A program made the position numbers and the translations under genes. Below are positions 1 to 8,160 of a stretch of DNA of 64,000 nucleotides, piece after piece. Positions within the stretch are counted from its first letter, which is position 1. Every line of letters begins with the position of its first letter. A model generated the notes under the pieces. It was given only the letters and a program-made list of their open reading frames with translations. It did no database searches and was not told where the DNA came from. The stretch comes from SB11 sp943370295 (GTDB taxonomy: Bacteria; Bacteroidota; Bacteroidia; UBA8524). The stretch spans positions 1-64,000 of the forward strand of contig CALRQL020000016.1 in the NCBI GenBank assembly GCA_943370295.1, in the 5' to 3' direction.

Positions 1-60
1 GGGGGACTTAAGTCCCCCGCACTACTGTAATTTCGCAAGGGGTGGGTTTCAACCCGCCCA
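1..60. repeat. intergenic palindromes at window edge
   Basis: Positions 1-18 form a perfect 18-bp palindrome with a CTTAAG centre, and 41-59 form a hairpin around GGGTTTCAACCC. The same kinds of core (CTTAAG, GGTTT/AAACC) recur at 3035-3133, 35486-35585, 43752-44450 and 45065-45080, so this looks like one dispersed intergenic family. The element may continue to the left of the window. Confidence 0.6.
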
Positions 61-123
61 AAGCAGCAATTTGCACCTTAGTGCCTTTACTGTCATCCTT
101 TATTAGCGTAATACAAAAAACAG

Positions 124-131
124 TAGCTTTG
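124..131 (+). promoter_or_regulatory. Bacteroidota -7 promoter element of bioY
   Basis: TAGCTTTG matches the Bacteroidota -7 consensus TAnnTTTG. It ends 8 bases before the bioY ATG, so transcription would begin within a few bases of the start codon. I see no convincing -33 element. Confidence 0.5.
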
Positions 132-139
132 CCCCCTGA

Positions 140-682
140 ATGAAATTGAATTACAAACCCGAGAAAGGCTTATTGTGGCAAGCTCCTGTGGTGCTGATAG
201 GCTTGGTGGCCGGTGCAAAAATGAAGATAGATGTGGGTGCAGTGCCCTTAACGCTGCAATCGCTTGTACTGTGTTTTACTTGCCTGTATTTTAGCCGTCA
301 GGCCAATTTATTGGGCACGTTCTTATATATGTTGGCGGGGATGTATTTGCCCGTTTTTAGCAGCGAAATTTTTGGCAAAGAGTTTTACTTTGGCCGCACA
401 GCAGGCTACATATACGGGTTTCCGTTTGCTGTTATTTTACTAACCGCGGCACGCCAATATTTTAAAGATTGGTTTGGTGTATTTGCCTGGATATTAATGA
501 CCCACGCGGTAATTATGATTTTTGGGTCAGCTTGGGGTATTTTATACCACAAAATGGATATTGATTATGCACTTACTAATGGCTTCTTCAACCTGCTGCC
601 GGGCGCAATAGCCAAATCGGTGGTAGTGTCACTAGTGTATTGGCTTACCCGAAAATACCTTAAAACAGAAACTCCTGCATAA
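140..682 (+). CDS. bioY: BioY family biotin transporter
   Basis: A 180-residue integral membrane protein that looks like the substrate-binding S component of an energy-coupling-factor biotin transporter in the inner membrane. What shows this is the BioY signature VPLTLQSLVL near residues 36-45, about five to six hydrophobic segments, and the C-terminal LLPGAIAKS segment typical of BioY. Length fits the family (about 180-200). No ECF ATPase (BioM) or T component (BioN) lies in the window, so it either uses a shared ECF module encoded elsewhere or works alone, as reported for some BioY proteins. The gene is monocistronic: palindromic DNA lies before it, its TAnnTTTG box sits 8 bases from the ATG, and a strong terminator follows 17 bases after the stop. 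Confidence 0.88.
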   Translation: MKLNYKPEKGLLWQAPVVLIGLVAGAKMKIDVGAVPLTLQSLVLCFTCLYFSRQANLLGTFLYMLAGMYLPVFSSEIFGKEFYFGRTAGYIYGFPFAVILLTAARQYFKDWFGVFAWILMTHAVIMIFGSAWGILYHKMDIDYALTNGFFNLLPGAIAKSVVVSLVYWLTRKYLKTETPA

Positions 683-698
683 TTAATTCCGCCTAAAA

Positions 699-739
699 AT
701 AAAGCCCGACTTTCCATAAAAGTCGGGCTTTATTTTTTA
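699..739. terminator. bidirectional rho-independent terminator
   Basis: AAAGCCCGACTTT pairs with AAAGTCGGGCTTT around a short loop, with a T run on the right and an A-rich left flank. It can therefore serve both bioY (plus) and the convergent obg operon (minus). Confidence 0.85.
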
Positions 740-770
740 TAGCATCTGTTATAAATACAAATTATTTTTG

Positions 771-1763
771 TTAATCATTTAATTCACGCCAAATAAGGTC
801 TTTTAATTCCATTATGTTTTTGCCTGTTACTGATGAGATGAAAATAGATGGGATGTCTTTGGGTAATTCCTGTTTCATTTCTTCCATCAATTCATCGTCC
901 AACATGTCGGTTTTAGTAATGGCCAACAAGCGTTTTTTGTGCAACAATTCAGTGTTAAACTGCTCTAATTCATTTAATAGAATTGCGTATTCCTCCTTAA
1001 TATTTTTACTATCGGCAGGAATCATAAACAACAGCAAAGCATTACGCTCTATATGGCGCAAGAAGCGATGACCCAATCCGCGACCTTCGTGTGCACCTTC
1101 GATAATACCGGGAATATCCGCCATTACAAACGATTTGTAATCGCGGTATTTCACAATACCCAAATTGGGCACAAGAGTAGTAAACGGATAATCGGCAATT
1201 TCAGGTTTTGCAGCCGTTACAACAGACAACAAGGTTGATTTACCCGCATTGGGGAAACCCACCAAGCCTACATCGGCCAACACCTTCAACTCCAAAATAC
1301 GCCACTTTTCGTCACCGGGTTCACCGGGTTGCGCATAGCGGGGTGTTTGGTTGGTAGGGCTTTTGTAGTGATGGTTACCTTGCCCGCCACGACCGCCTTT
1401 CAGCAGGACCTCAGTTTGGCCGTGTTCGGTAATTTCAAACAATATTTCACCGGTCTCTTCGTCTTTGGCAACGGTACCCAAAGGCACCTCCAAAATCTCA
1501 TCTTTACCGCTGGCACCTGTTTTCAATCCGCTGCTGCCGGGTTGCCCCGATTCAGCAATAACATGCTTGCGGTATTTTAAATGCAGCAACGTCCAAAGCT
1601 GGTCGTTACCCTGCACAATAATATGTCCGCCACGTCCGCCGTCTCCGCCGTCAGGTCCGCCTTTAGCAGTAAGTTTATCACGGTGCAAGTGTGTACTACC
1701 TTGTCCACCCTTACCACTACGGCAACATATTTTAACGTAATCTATAAAGTTACTATCAGCCAT
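771..1763 (-). CDS. obg: Obg family GTPase (ObgE/CgtA)
   Basis: Ribosome-associated GTPase acting in 50S subunit maturation and stress control. The N-terminal glycine-rich Obg fold (residues 1-160) has the expected GG-rich turns. The G domain follows, with P-loop GFPNAGKS at 169-176, a switch I region with PFTT, and G3 DIPGIIEGA near 218. G4-like TKTD and SSVTGK lie near the C-terminus. At 330 residues it lacks the OCT tail of some homologues, which is normal for Bacteroidota. The start codon shares one base with the adk stop (TAATG), so the two are translationally coupled. Confidence 0.95.
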   Translation of the reverse strand: MADSNFIDYVKICCRSGKGGQGSTHLHRDKLTAKGGPDGGDGGRGGHIIVQGNDQLWTLLHLKYRKHVIAESGQPGSSGLKTGASGKDEILEVPLGTVAKDEETGEILFEITEHGQTEVLLKGGRGGQGNHHYKSPTNQTPRYAQPGEPGDEKWRILELKVLADVGLVGFPNAGKSTLLSVVTAAKPEIADYPFTTLVPNLGIVKYRDYKSFVMADIPGIIEGAHEGRGLGHRFLRHIERNALLLFMIPADSKNIKEEYAILLNELEQFNTELLHKKRLLAITKTDMLDDELMEEMKQELPKDIPSIFISSVTGKNIMELKDLIWRELND

Positions 1764-2344
1764 TAATTTGCTTTTGCAGCATCAATGTGTGAACAAATCA
1801 CACCAAAAATATCATCAATTCCACCCACACCATTCAACTCAACATATTTACCTTGTGCTTGGTAATAATTAGCCACGGGCAAGGTTTGCTCGTTGTATAT
1901 GTTAATACGGTTTTGTATCACTTCAGGGTTTTGGTCGTCTGCACGGCCGCTGTCTTTACCCCTCAACAACAAACGCGATTTCAGTTCATCGTTGGGCACG
2001 CCCAAAGCAAGCATACGTGTTATACTTAAATTCCTGTCGTTTAATAAATTATCCAACGCTTCGGCCTGTGCAACTGTGCGAGGAAACCCATCAAAAATAA
2101 AGCCCTTGGCCTGTGGGTTTGCTTCTAACTTGTTGCTTATCATACCTATCACAATCTCATCCGAAACCAAGATACCTTTATCCATCAGCTGTTTAGCTTC
2201 TAAGCCCAATTGTGTACCTGCCGAAATTTCAGCACGCAACAAATCGCCGGTAGATAATTGTATCACCCCATATTTCTCAACCAATTTGGCTGATTGGGTA
2301 CCCTTGCCCGAACCGGGAGGGCCGAAAAGAACTATATTGAGCAT
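1763..2344 (-). CDS. adk: adenylate kinase, short lid-less form
   Basis: Cytoplasmic enzyme interconverting AMP + ATP and 2 ADP. The P-loop GPPGSGKGT is at residues 8-16, the AMP-site motif STGDLLR follows, and the GFPRT motif lies near residue 86. At 193 residues it lacks the roughly 30-residue zinc/lid insertion of long bacterial Adk. The lid is replaced by a short loop (RGKDSGRADDQ), as in most Bacteroidota and eukaryotic AK1-type enzymes. It is first in a two-gene operon with obg, and a TATCTTCG box lies about 30 bases upstream. Confidence 0.95.
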   Translation of the reverse strand: MLNIVLFGPPGSGKGTQSAKLVEKYGVIQLSTGDLLRAEISAGTQLGLEAKQLMDKGILVSDEIVIGMISNKLEANPQAKGFIFDGFPRTVAQAEALDNLLNDRNLSITRMLALGVPNDELKSRLLLRGKDSGRADDQNPEVIQNRINIYNEQTLPVANYYQAQGKYVELNGVGGIDDIFGVICSHIDAAKAN

Positions 2345-2375
2345 CAGCGTTCTAAAATTTTTTTGTTTAGGGGTG

Positions 2376-2383
2376 CGAAGATA
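2376..2383 (-). promoter_or_regulatory. possible -7 element of adk-obg
   Basis: On the minus strand this reads TATCTTCG, one base from TAnnTTTG, and lies 31 bases before the adk ATG. The same TTCG variant occurs before holB. Confidence 0.3.
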
Positions 2384-2464
2384 GGGATTTATTGGTTGAA
2401 TGATTGCGGATTAAAAAACAGGAATTCCAGAGTGGCTTAAATGCCTTTATTAGCAAGCAGTTGA

Positions 2465-3001
2465 CTAATTGCCTGCCAGTACATAAACACAATCCAAGTT
2501 ACGGCCTAAACCGTTATAATCCATTCCGTAGCCAACTACAAAACGGTTCTCTATTTCAATCCCCTTAAAGTCGATAGTAAGGGGCACTTGGATGGCATCG
2601 GGCTTGGTAAGCAGTGCGGCAACTTTTACACTTGCAGGGTTGTGTTTAGCCAGTTCTTGCAACAAATAGCTTACCGTGAGACCGGTATCAATAATATCTT
2701 CAACTATAACTACGTCTTTACCCGCAATGTCAATATCTAACCCCAGTAATGAAGCCACTTTCCCTGTGCTTTGGGTGTTATGGTATGATTTGTATTTGAT
2801 AAACGAAAAATGGGCATTTACGTTAAGGTGCTTTGCCAAATCAGCGGCGAGCATAAATGCGCCATCAAGCACGGGAAGCAAGACGGGTGATTTAGCGGCG
2901 TAAAGGGTATTTATTTCCTCCGCAATACTCACAACGGCTTGTTGTACATCGTTGGCCGAAATAAAAGGGACAAAGGTTTTATCGTGCAGTTGTATACTCA
3001 C
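2465..3001 (-). CDS. hpt: hypoxanthine phosphoribosyltransferase
   Basis: Purine salvage enzyme joining hypoxanthine or guanine to PRPP. The 178-residue protein has the type I PRTase PRPP loop VVIVEDIIDTGLTV near residues 97-110, and an upstream LDGAFM segment like the family's first flexible-loop region. The family's C-terminal base-binding stretch (NRFVVGYGMDYNGLGRNL) is clear. Length is typical. The gene stands alone, 120 bases upstream of adk on the same strand. Between it and the preceding tolC-like gene lies a palindromic cluster. A TTCCTTTG sequence 10 bases before the ATG is one mismatch from the -7 consensus. Confidence 0.93.
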   Translation of the reverse strand: MSIQLHDKTFVPFISANDVQQAVVSIAEEINTLYAAKSPVLLPVLDGAFMLAADLAKHLNVNAHFSFIKYKSYHNTQSTGKVASLLGLDIDIAGKDVVIVEDIIDTGLTVSYLLQELAKHNPASVKVAALLTKPDAIQVPLTIDFKGIEIENRFVVGYGMDYNGLGRNLDCVYVLAGN

Positions 3002-3034
3002 AACTGCAAAGGAAATATTTTATGGTAAATTTTT

Positions 3035-3133
3035 GCGATGGGTTTGAAACCCATCGCTATTAAATAATAAGCTCGGGAGGGTTTAAAACCCTCCCGAGCT
3101 TATTATTATCAGAACAGGATTTTATATCCTGTT
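3035..3133. repeat. cluster of three perfect intergenic palindromes
   Basis: Three adjacent inverted repeats: 3035-3057 (23 bp, perfect, core GGGTTTGAAACCC), 3063-3107 (45 bp, perfect, core GGGTTTAAAACCC) and 3113-3133 (AACAGGAT/ATCCTGTT). They lie between the tolC-like gene and hpt, both on the minus strand. They could act as a transcription barrier or as a mobile repeat family. Confidence 0.85.
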
Positions 3134-3155
3134 AAAAGTCAATAATTTCATTACC

Positions 3156-4607
3156 CTATTGCACCAATATCTTATTGCCGGTTTCAAAATCAAAAAGGGT
3201 AAGGCGACGGAGCTGATAATACGATACCCAAAAGTTTTGCAGGTTGCGTATGTAGTTTATTAATGCCTGGTCTTTCTCGTTTTGGGCGATGGTAAGGTTG
3301 GTAAGGTCAATTTTACCCAGCACAAACCGCTTGGTACTTATATCATACCGTTGGCGGGCAATGGTATCCGATTTTGCCGATATAGCCAGTATTTGTTTCA
3401 ATTGGTTAAACTGCAATACGTTGTTCATTATCTCCAACTCAAGGCTGTTGCGGTTGTTCTCAATTTGTGCCATACGGCTTTCCTTGTCGTTTTTAGCCAC
3501 CATATAGGCAGCCTTGTTACGACCAAAGTTGATTAGCGGCATCGAGAATCCAACCGTCAACCGTTGGGCATCCTGCAAATTGTTGTACGCATCATTAAAC
3601 TGCGGCGAGGTGTTTGTTAAACCGAAACTCATTGTCAAATCACCGTTAAACCGCCTATTTGCTGTTGCCCTGCGAACGTTCAGTTCTGCATCGGTTTCTT
3701 GTATTTTAAACCCAACATAATTACTACGATTTTCCCTTGCTTCGGCCAATGCTTTTTCCAAACTCACAGTGTATAAAGGCAGACTCTCTTCATACTCTAC
3801 ATCCACACGCTGGTTATCGGGTACCCCCAACAAGTTTTTAAGGCGCTTTTCGGTGGTTAATATTTGTATCTGTATTTGGTCGCGCATGTTTTGGGCATTC
3901 ATCAAACTCAATTCAGCTTGCAATTTTTCGTTTTCTGCAATTTTGCCCACACTGTAACGGCCTTCGGCTATGCGGTAAAAAGTATCGTTCATGGCTACGT
4001 TGTACTCGGCATTTATCATTTGCTTTCGTACGATGTAGTAATCAAAAAACGCAGTAGTGATGGCTATTGATAAATCCTCTAACGACTCTGTAGCTTGCTT
4101 TTTAGCGAACTCATATTGCAGCTTAGCCTGCTTCCAATCCCAGCGAAGATTATTCACCCTGAACAATGGCTGTGTGAAACCAACTTGTAAAGGCGATGCC
4201 TGCCAAGTGGTTGTGGGGTTAGTGCCCAACAAATCAATGCGGGAAAGGTCTGACGACATAAAGATGCTACCACCCGTAGGGGTTACGTTTTGCGAAAGCA
4301 TCATTGAAAGCGATGAACTGGCAAGGCGTTGCTCGCGGAAACTTATATCGCCGTTAGGCTGCTGTATTTGCGATATACTGCGAACAAAACCCGGCACATT
4401 ACCCTGTAATGAAAGGCTGGGTAATAATGCCGAACGCGAGGCGATATAATTCCACTCGGCACTGCTATAGGCTGCCTTTATACTGCGCGCACTGGGACTA
4501 TGCTCTTGTCCGTAAGTGATAGCTTGCTTTAGGTTAAACTTCATTTGCCCCAAAAGCGGCAGCACGAATGCTGAAGTAAGTAGCAGTAAACTGTATTTTT
4601 TATTCAT
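3156..4607 (-). CDS. TolC family outer-membrane efflux protein
   Basis: A 483-residue protein with an N-terminal signal peptide (MNKKYSLLLLTSAFVLPLLG), followed by the long-helix duplicated architecture of the outer-membrane efflux (OEP/TolC) family. The start of the first repeat, FNLKQAITYGQEHSPSAR, and the SRSALLPSLSL turn are characteristic. It would form the trimeric outer-membrane channel for the adaptor and permease encoded just upstream. Its ATG lies inside the end of the permease gene (8-base overlap), so the three genes form one operon. It is the last gene of that operon. The substrate cannot be told from sequence. Confidence 0.92.
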   Translation of the reverse strand: MNKKYSLLLLTSAFVLPLLGQMKFNLKQAITYGQEHSPSARSIKAAYSSAEWNYIASRSALLPSLSLQGNVPGFVRSISQIQQPNGDISFREQRLASSSLSMMLSQNVTPTGGSIFMSSDLSRIDLLGTNPTTTWQASPLQVGFTQPLFRVNNLRWDWKQAKLQYEFAKKQATESLEDLSIAITTAFFDYYIVRKQMINAEYNVAMNDTFYRIAEGRYSVGKIAENEKLQAELSLMNAQNMRDQIQIQILTTEKRLKNLLGVPDNQRVDVEYEESLPLYTVSLEKALAEARENRSNYVGFKIQETDAELNVRRATANRRFNGDLTMSFGLTNTSPQFNDAYNNLQDAQRLTVGFSMPLINFGRNKAAYMVAKNDKESRMAQIENNRNSLELEIMNNVLQFNQLKQILAISAKSDTIARQRYDISTKRFVLGKIDLTNLTIAQNEKDQALINYIRNLQNFWVSYYQLRRLTLFDFETGNKILVQ

Positions 4608-5952
4608 GCCTTAATGATTCTACAGGGTCTTGACGGGCGGCTCTGCGTGCAGGAACAATGCCCGAAATTAAGCCCACTACAATAGAAATGGTGAATGATA
4701 ATATGATTGAAAAAGGTGTGATAATGGTTTTGGTCTCCATGCTCGAATCGATAATGTAACAAAACGCAACACCCAGTAATACTCCGATAATTCCGCCTGA
4801 AATGCTTATTACTACAGCCTCACTGATAAACTGCATCGAAATATCCAAACGAGTAGCGCCTAACGATTGCCGCAAACCTATTTCCTTTATCCGCTCCATT
4901 ACGCTGGCAAGCATAATATTCATAATACCTATACCACCCACAATAAGCGATATACCTGCAATAAAGGCCAGCATATTGTTAAATTGGCGTTTGTTTTTTT
5001 GTTGTTGCTTCAACAAAAGTTCGGGTATTTGTACTTCAAAATCTTCCACCAGGTTGTGACGGCGCATCAGTAATTTTTTTACCACTTCTGATACTTCTTT
5101 CATCATCTCGGTATTTTTCACCTTTATCACCAGCTTATCAATCTGATGGTAGTTTTCAGGTTTCTTCTCCCCGTCGTCATCGTCCCACATATTCCGGCGC
5201 ATATCGCTGGGGGTAATTTTTGCACGGTTTTTAAACCGCACTAACATAGTGGTAACGGGCACATACACTTCTTCATTAGCGTTCCGCACTGAATAAGATG
5301 AAATGGTTTGATCAGACACATTTTTTTCGCCCAGCACACCTACTACTTTTAGCCATACATCCCCGCATTTTATTTGTTGCCCAACAGGTTCTATATCAGT
5401 AAAGAGTTTTGCCCGCAACGATTTACCAATGATGCATACAGGTTGGGCCAAACTGAAATTAACATCCGAAAACAATTGGCCATCACCCACGCTTAGCACT
5501 GCAACATCAAAAAAGTTATTGTTTACCCCGATTACTTTGCCTTGATACCTTTTACCGCCCCGCATCACGGGAGTTTCTACCTCTATCTCAGGGCTGTAAA
5601 AATCAACGTACTCACCCAATGTTTGCACAATGTTTTCACCATCAGCAAGCGTAAGTCCGGGTGTAAAACGTTTCACCTTCTCATCACCCTCGTTGGCATT
5701 GGCTTGCTCCTTTTCTTCTTTCGATTTCTCTTTTTCTTCCTTCCAAAGAGCATTGATGGTAATATTGTTTGAACCTACTTGTTTTAGCTGTTCGGCAATT
5801 TCTTTTTCGGTACCCTTACCTATAGCAAGCATGGCAATTACCGCCGCCACCCCGAAAATAATACCTAATGAAGTAAGCAATGCCCTAAACCGGTTATACC
5901 CGATGGCATCTATCCCTATTTGAAAGTTAAATAACAGGCGTTTAAAATTCAT
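4600..5952 (-). CDS. MacB/FtsX-type ABC transporter permease
   Basis: A 450-residue inner-membrane permease. One N-terminal transmembrane helix (about 18-45) leads into a MacB-type periplasmic core domain. A C-terminal FtsX region with three helices follows, carrying GGIGIMNIMLASV, the KEIGLRQSLGAT coupling motif and the closing PARRAARQDPVESLRHE. A lysine/glutamate-rich insertion (KEEKEKSKEEKEQ) sits near residue 75. In MacAB-TolC machines this part moves substrate from the periplasm into the TolC channel, driven by an ATPase. The ATPase domain is not fused here and no ABC ATPase gene lies in the window, so the partner must be encoded elsewhere. Confidence 0.9.
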   Translation of the reverse strand: MNFKRLLFNFQIGIDAIGYNRFRALLTSLGIIFGVAAVIAMLAIGKGTEKEIAEQLKQVGSNNITINALWKEEKEKSKEEKEQANANEGDEKVKRFTPGLTLADGENIVQTLGEYVDFYSPEIEVETPVMRGGKRYQGKVIGVNNNFFDVAVLSVGDGQLFSDVNFSLAQPVCIIGKSLRAKLFTDIEPVGQQIKCGDVWLKVVGVLGEKNVSDQTISSYSVRNANEEVYVPVTTMLVRFKNRAKITPSDMRRNMWDDDDGEKKPENYHQIDKLVIKVKNTEMMKEVSEVVKKLLMRRHNLVEDFEVQIPELLLKQQQKNKRQFNNMLAFIAGISLIVGGIGIMNIMLASVMERIKEIGLRQSLGATRLDISMQFISEAVVISISGGIIGVLLGVAFCYIIDSSMETKTIITPFSIILSFTISIVVGLISGIVPARRAARQDPVESLRHE

Positions 5953-5967
5953 ATAACTACAGCCTGT

Positions 5968-7323
5968 TTAGTCTTCGATAATAATAACATCGCTGCCGCC
6001 ACCCCCGTTTTGTTTTGTGGGCGAGGTATCTTTTTTGGCAGTATCAGCGGGGTTTACTTTCACTTTGGTAAGACTGTCGTGCAGTAGCACCCATTTCATA
6101 TTGGCCGTATCGGCCATATCTTTCAAAAACACCGTTTGGCCTTCCTCAAGTCCGTATTTCACATAGGCATCTTTACTGTTAGTAGCCTCAACAATTACCT
6201 GCTGACGCACCACACCCGAACCGTCTTTTTTAAACACAAACGATTTATTACCCGATACATTTACCGCCTCAACGGGAACAGTTAATACATTATCAAACGC
6301 ATTGAAAAGTATATTGCAACTGGTAGTCATTGAGGGGCGCAGGGTACTGTCTTTTGAAAGCACATCAATCACCACTTCAAACACTTTGCTGTTTTGGTTA
6401 GGACGTTGTTCACCAATACTGGCTACTGCTTTTACTTTTCCTTCCAATTTCTTTGAAGGGTCGGCATCCAAACCTATCTCAACCTTTTGACCTGTTTTAA
6501 CTTTTTGTATGTCTACCTCGTTCACATACGACACCACTTCCATTTCCCTTAAGTCGGGCAGGTTGGCTACTTCTGGGTCCCATACATTTATAGTGCTGCC
6601 CACCACCCTTTTACGACCGTTCCACTCTTTGGCATAAATAATCATACCCCCTTTGGGGGCCGTAACGGTAAGCTCTGACAGCAAATCCTGAAATACTTTC
6701 AGCTTATTTTGGGCTTTGGTAAGGTCTGATGATACAATACTCATCTTAGCCTTTGCCTGCGCCACTTTATTTTTATACGTATCCTTCTTTTGATTTAAAG
6801 CCCGCTCAGCTTTTTCGTAAGAAATTTGCACTTGCTGTTTGATAGCGGGGGCTTCATACTCCGATTGTTCCAACTCCAGCTTTTTCTGCTTCAACTCATA
6901 ATCATAATTCACTAGTTCATCGCGGGCTTCACGCAGCGATATGGCTGTATCTAACTGAGTTTGGTTATATTCCGATTCTTTTTTCTGTACGTTTAGCAAT
7001 TCTTCATTCAGCTTGCTCATTACCTCAGTCCTATCCAGCGAAGCCACATAATCACCGGGCTGTACTACGGAGCCTTCAGCAATAATATCATTTATTTTAA
7101 TTTGATAAATACCGGCATTACGCAGCCCTGTGGGGGCAGTAATATCGGTTTGTGTTTTAGCGCGCAATTCACCCGTAACGGTTATCACCACATCAAAACG
7201 GCCTTTGGTAACTTTGGCGGTAACATTTGACTCGGGGCCTTCGTTACCTGAGAAAAACAGCCACCAAACAGCTAATGCAGCCAGCAAAGCAACAACAATA
7301 TATAGTACAGTTTTTTTATTCAT
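5968..7323 (-). CDS. HlyD/MacA-type periplasmic adaptor
   Basis: A 451-residue membrane-fusion protein with an N-terminal anchor helix (5-25), an N-terminal barrel/lipoyl half, a long helical hairpin (about 110-215, rich in K, E and Q), the returning lipoyl half (LTVTAPKGGMIIYAKEW) and a beta-barrel domain. The C-terminus ends in a flexible K/P/G-rich tail and an acidic VIIIED stretch that is unusual for the family. It is the first gene of the adaptor-permease-TolC operon, 15 bases upstream of the permease, and is divergent from rpe. It would bridge permease and outer-membrane channel. Confidence 0.9.
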   Translation of the reverse strand: MNKKTVLYIVVALLAALAVWWLFFSGNEGPESNVTAKVTKGRFDVVITVTGELRAKTQTDITAPTGLRNAGIYQIKINDIIAEGSVVQPGDYVASLDRTEVMSKLNEELLNVQKKESEYNQTQLDTAISLREARDELVNYDYELKQKKLELEQSEYEAPAIKQQVQISYEKAERALNQKKDTYKNKVAQAKAKMSIVSSDLTKAQNKLKVFQDLLSELTVTAPKGGMIIYAKEWNGRKRVVGSTINVWDPEVANLPDLREMEVVSYVNEVDIQKVKTGQKVEIGLDADPSKKLEGKVKAVASIGEQRPNQNSKVFEVVIDVLSKDSTLRPSMTTSCNILFNAFDNVLTVPVEAVNVSGNKSFVFKKDGSGVVRQQVIVEATNSKDAYVKYGLEEGQTVFLKDMADTANMKWVLLHDSLTKVKVNPADTAKKDTSPTKQNGGGGSDVIIIED

Positions 7324-7460
7324 AGCTTACCTAAGATATTCAAAACAACGAATATATGTAAAGCGTAGTATTGCAATGTATAATTTAGATAAATACTAAA
7401 TTTAGGGTATATCAAATTAAACCTGAAAGCCAACGGTCAATAATTTTTGCCCAAAAAAAC

Positions 7461-7468
7461 TACCTTTG
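7461..7468 (+). promoter_or_regulatory. -7 promoter element of rpe
   Basis: TACCTTTG matches TAnnTTTG and ends only 5 bases before the rpe ATG at 7474. This implies a leaderless or nearly leaderless message. It also argues against the upstream TTG at 7447 as start, because that codon would lie upstream of the transcription start. Confidence 0.55.
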
Positions 7469-7473
7469 TCCGC

Positions 7474-8130
7474 ATGAGTTTTTTATTGGCCCCTTCTGTA
7501 CTTTCAGCCGATTTTGGCAATTTGCAACGTGATATAGAGATGATAAACCGCAGCAAGGCGGATTGGTTTCATGTGGATATTATGGACGGTGTTTTTGTAC
7601 CCAACATTTCGTTTGGGTTTCCCGTCGTTAAGGTGATAAAAAAATACGCCCAAAAACCTTTGGATGTTCACTTGATGATTACAAAAGCCGAACGTTATGT
7701 AAAAGAATTTAAAGAAGCCGGCGCTGATATACTTAGCGTGCATTATGAAGAGGCTGTGCATTTGCACCGCACTGTTTACTCCATAAAAGGCGAAGGAATG
7801 AAGGCAGGGATTGTGCTTAACCCACATACGCCTGTAAATGTATTGGAAGATATTGTTGCCGATGTTGATTTGGTGTTGCTGATGAGTGTGAACCCTGGTT
7901 TTGGGGGCCAGAAGTTTATTGAAAACACGTACGCCAAAATAAGCACCCTGAAAGAAATGATACTGCGCAAAAACTCGCAGGCTGTAATTGAGATAGATGG
8001 CGGGGTGAACTTGGACAATACTGCCGCACTAGTAAAAGCCGGTGCCGATGTATTGGTGGCAGGTAATGCAGTTTTTGCTACTCCCGACCCATTGCAAACA
8101 ATAGAACAATTTAAAAATATAACAATTTAA
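7474..8130 (+). CDS. rpe: ribulose-phosphate 3-epimerase
   Basis: TIM-barrel enzyme interconverting ribulose 5-phosphate and xylulose 5-phosphate in the pentose phosphate pathway. The family motifs are all visible: LLAPSVLSADF at the N-terminus, HVDIMDG with metal ligands near residue 35, DVHLMI, the MSVNPGFGGQ loop, and the phosphate-binding EIDGGV and AGADVLVAGNAVF. I chose ATG 7474 (218 residues) because SFLLAPSVLSADF is the normal start of the family and a TAnnTTTG element lies just before it. The frame extends to a TTG at 7447. The TonB-dependent receptor gene follows after 30 bases and may be co-transcribed. Confidence 0.95.
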   Translation: MSFLLAPSVLSADFGNLQRDIEMINRSKADWFHVDIMDGVFVPNISFGFPVVKVIKKYAQKPLDVHLMITKAERYVKEFKEAGADILSVHYEEAVHLHRTVYSIKGEGMKAGIVLNPHTPVNVLEDIVADVDLVLLMSVNPGFGGQKFIENTYAKISTLKEMILRKNSQAVIEIDGGVNLDNTAALVKAGADVLVAGNAVFATPDPLQTIEQFKNITI

Positions 8131-8160
8131 TACCCGTTATTGCCGTTTACAACATTGCTA

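Noticed and set aside
771..2384. Plus-strand open frames opposite obg and adk
   Set aside because: They are antisense shadows of two clearly coding minus-strand genes and have no family features.
7447..7473. Upstream TTG start for rpe
   Set aside because: The -7 element lies inside this stretch and the family starts at the ATG at 7474.
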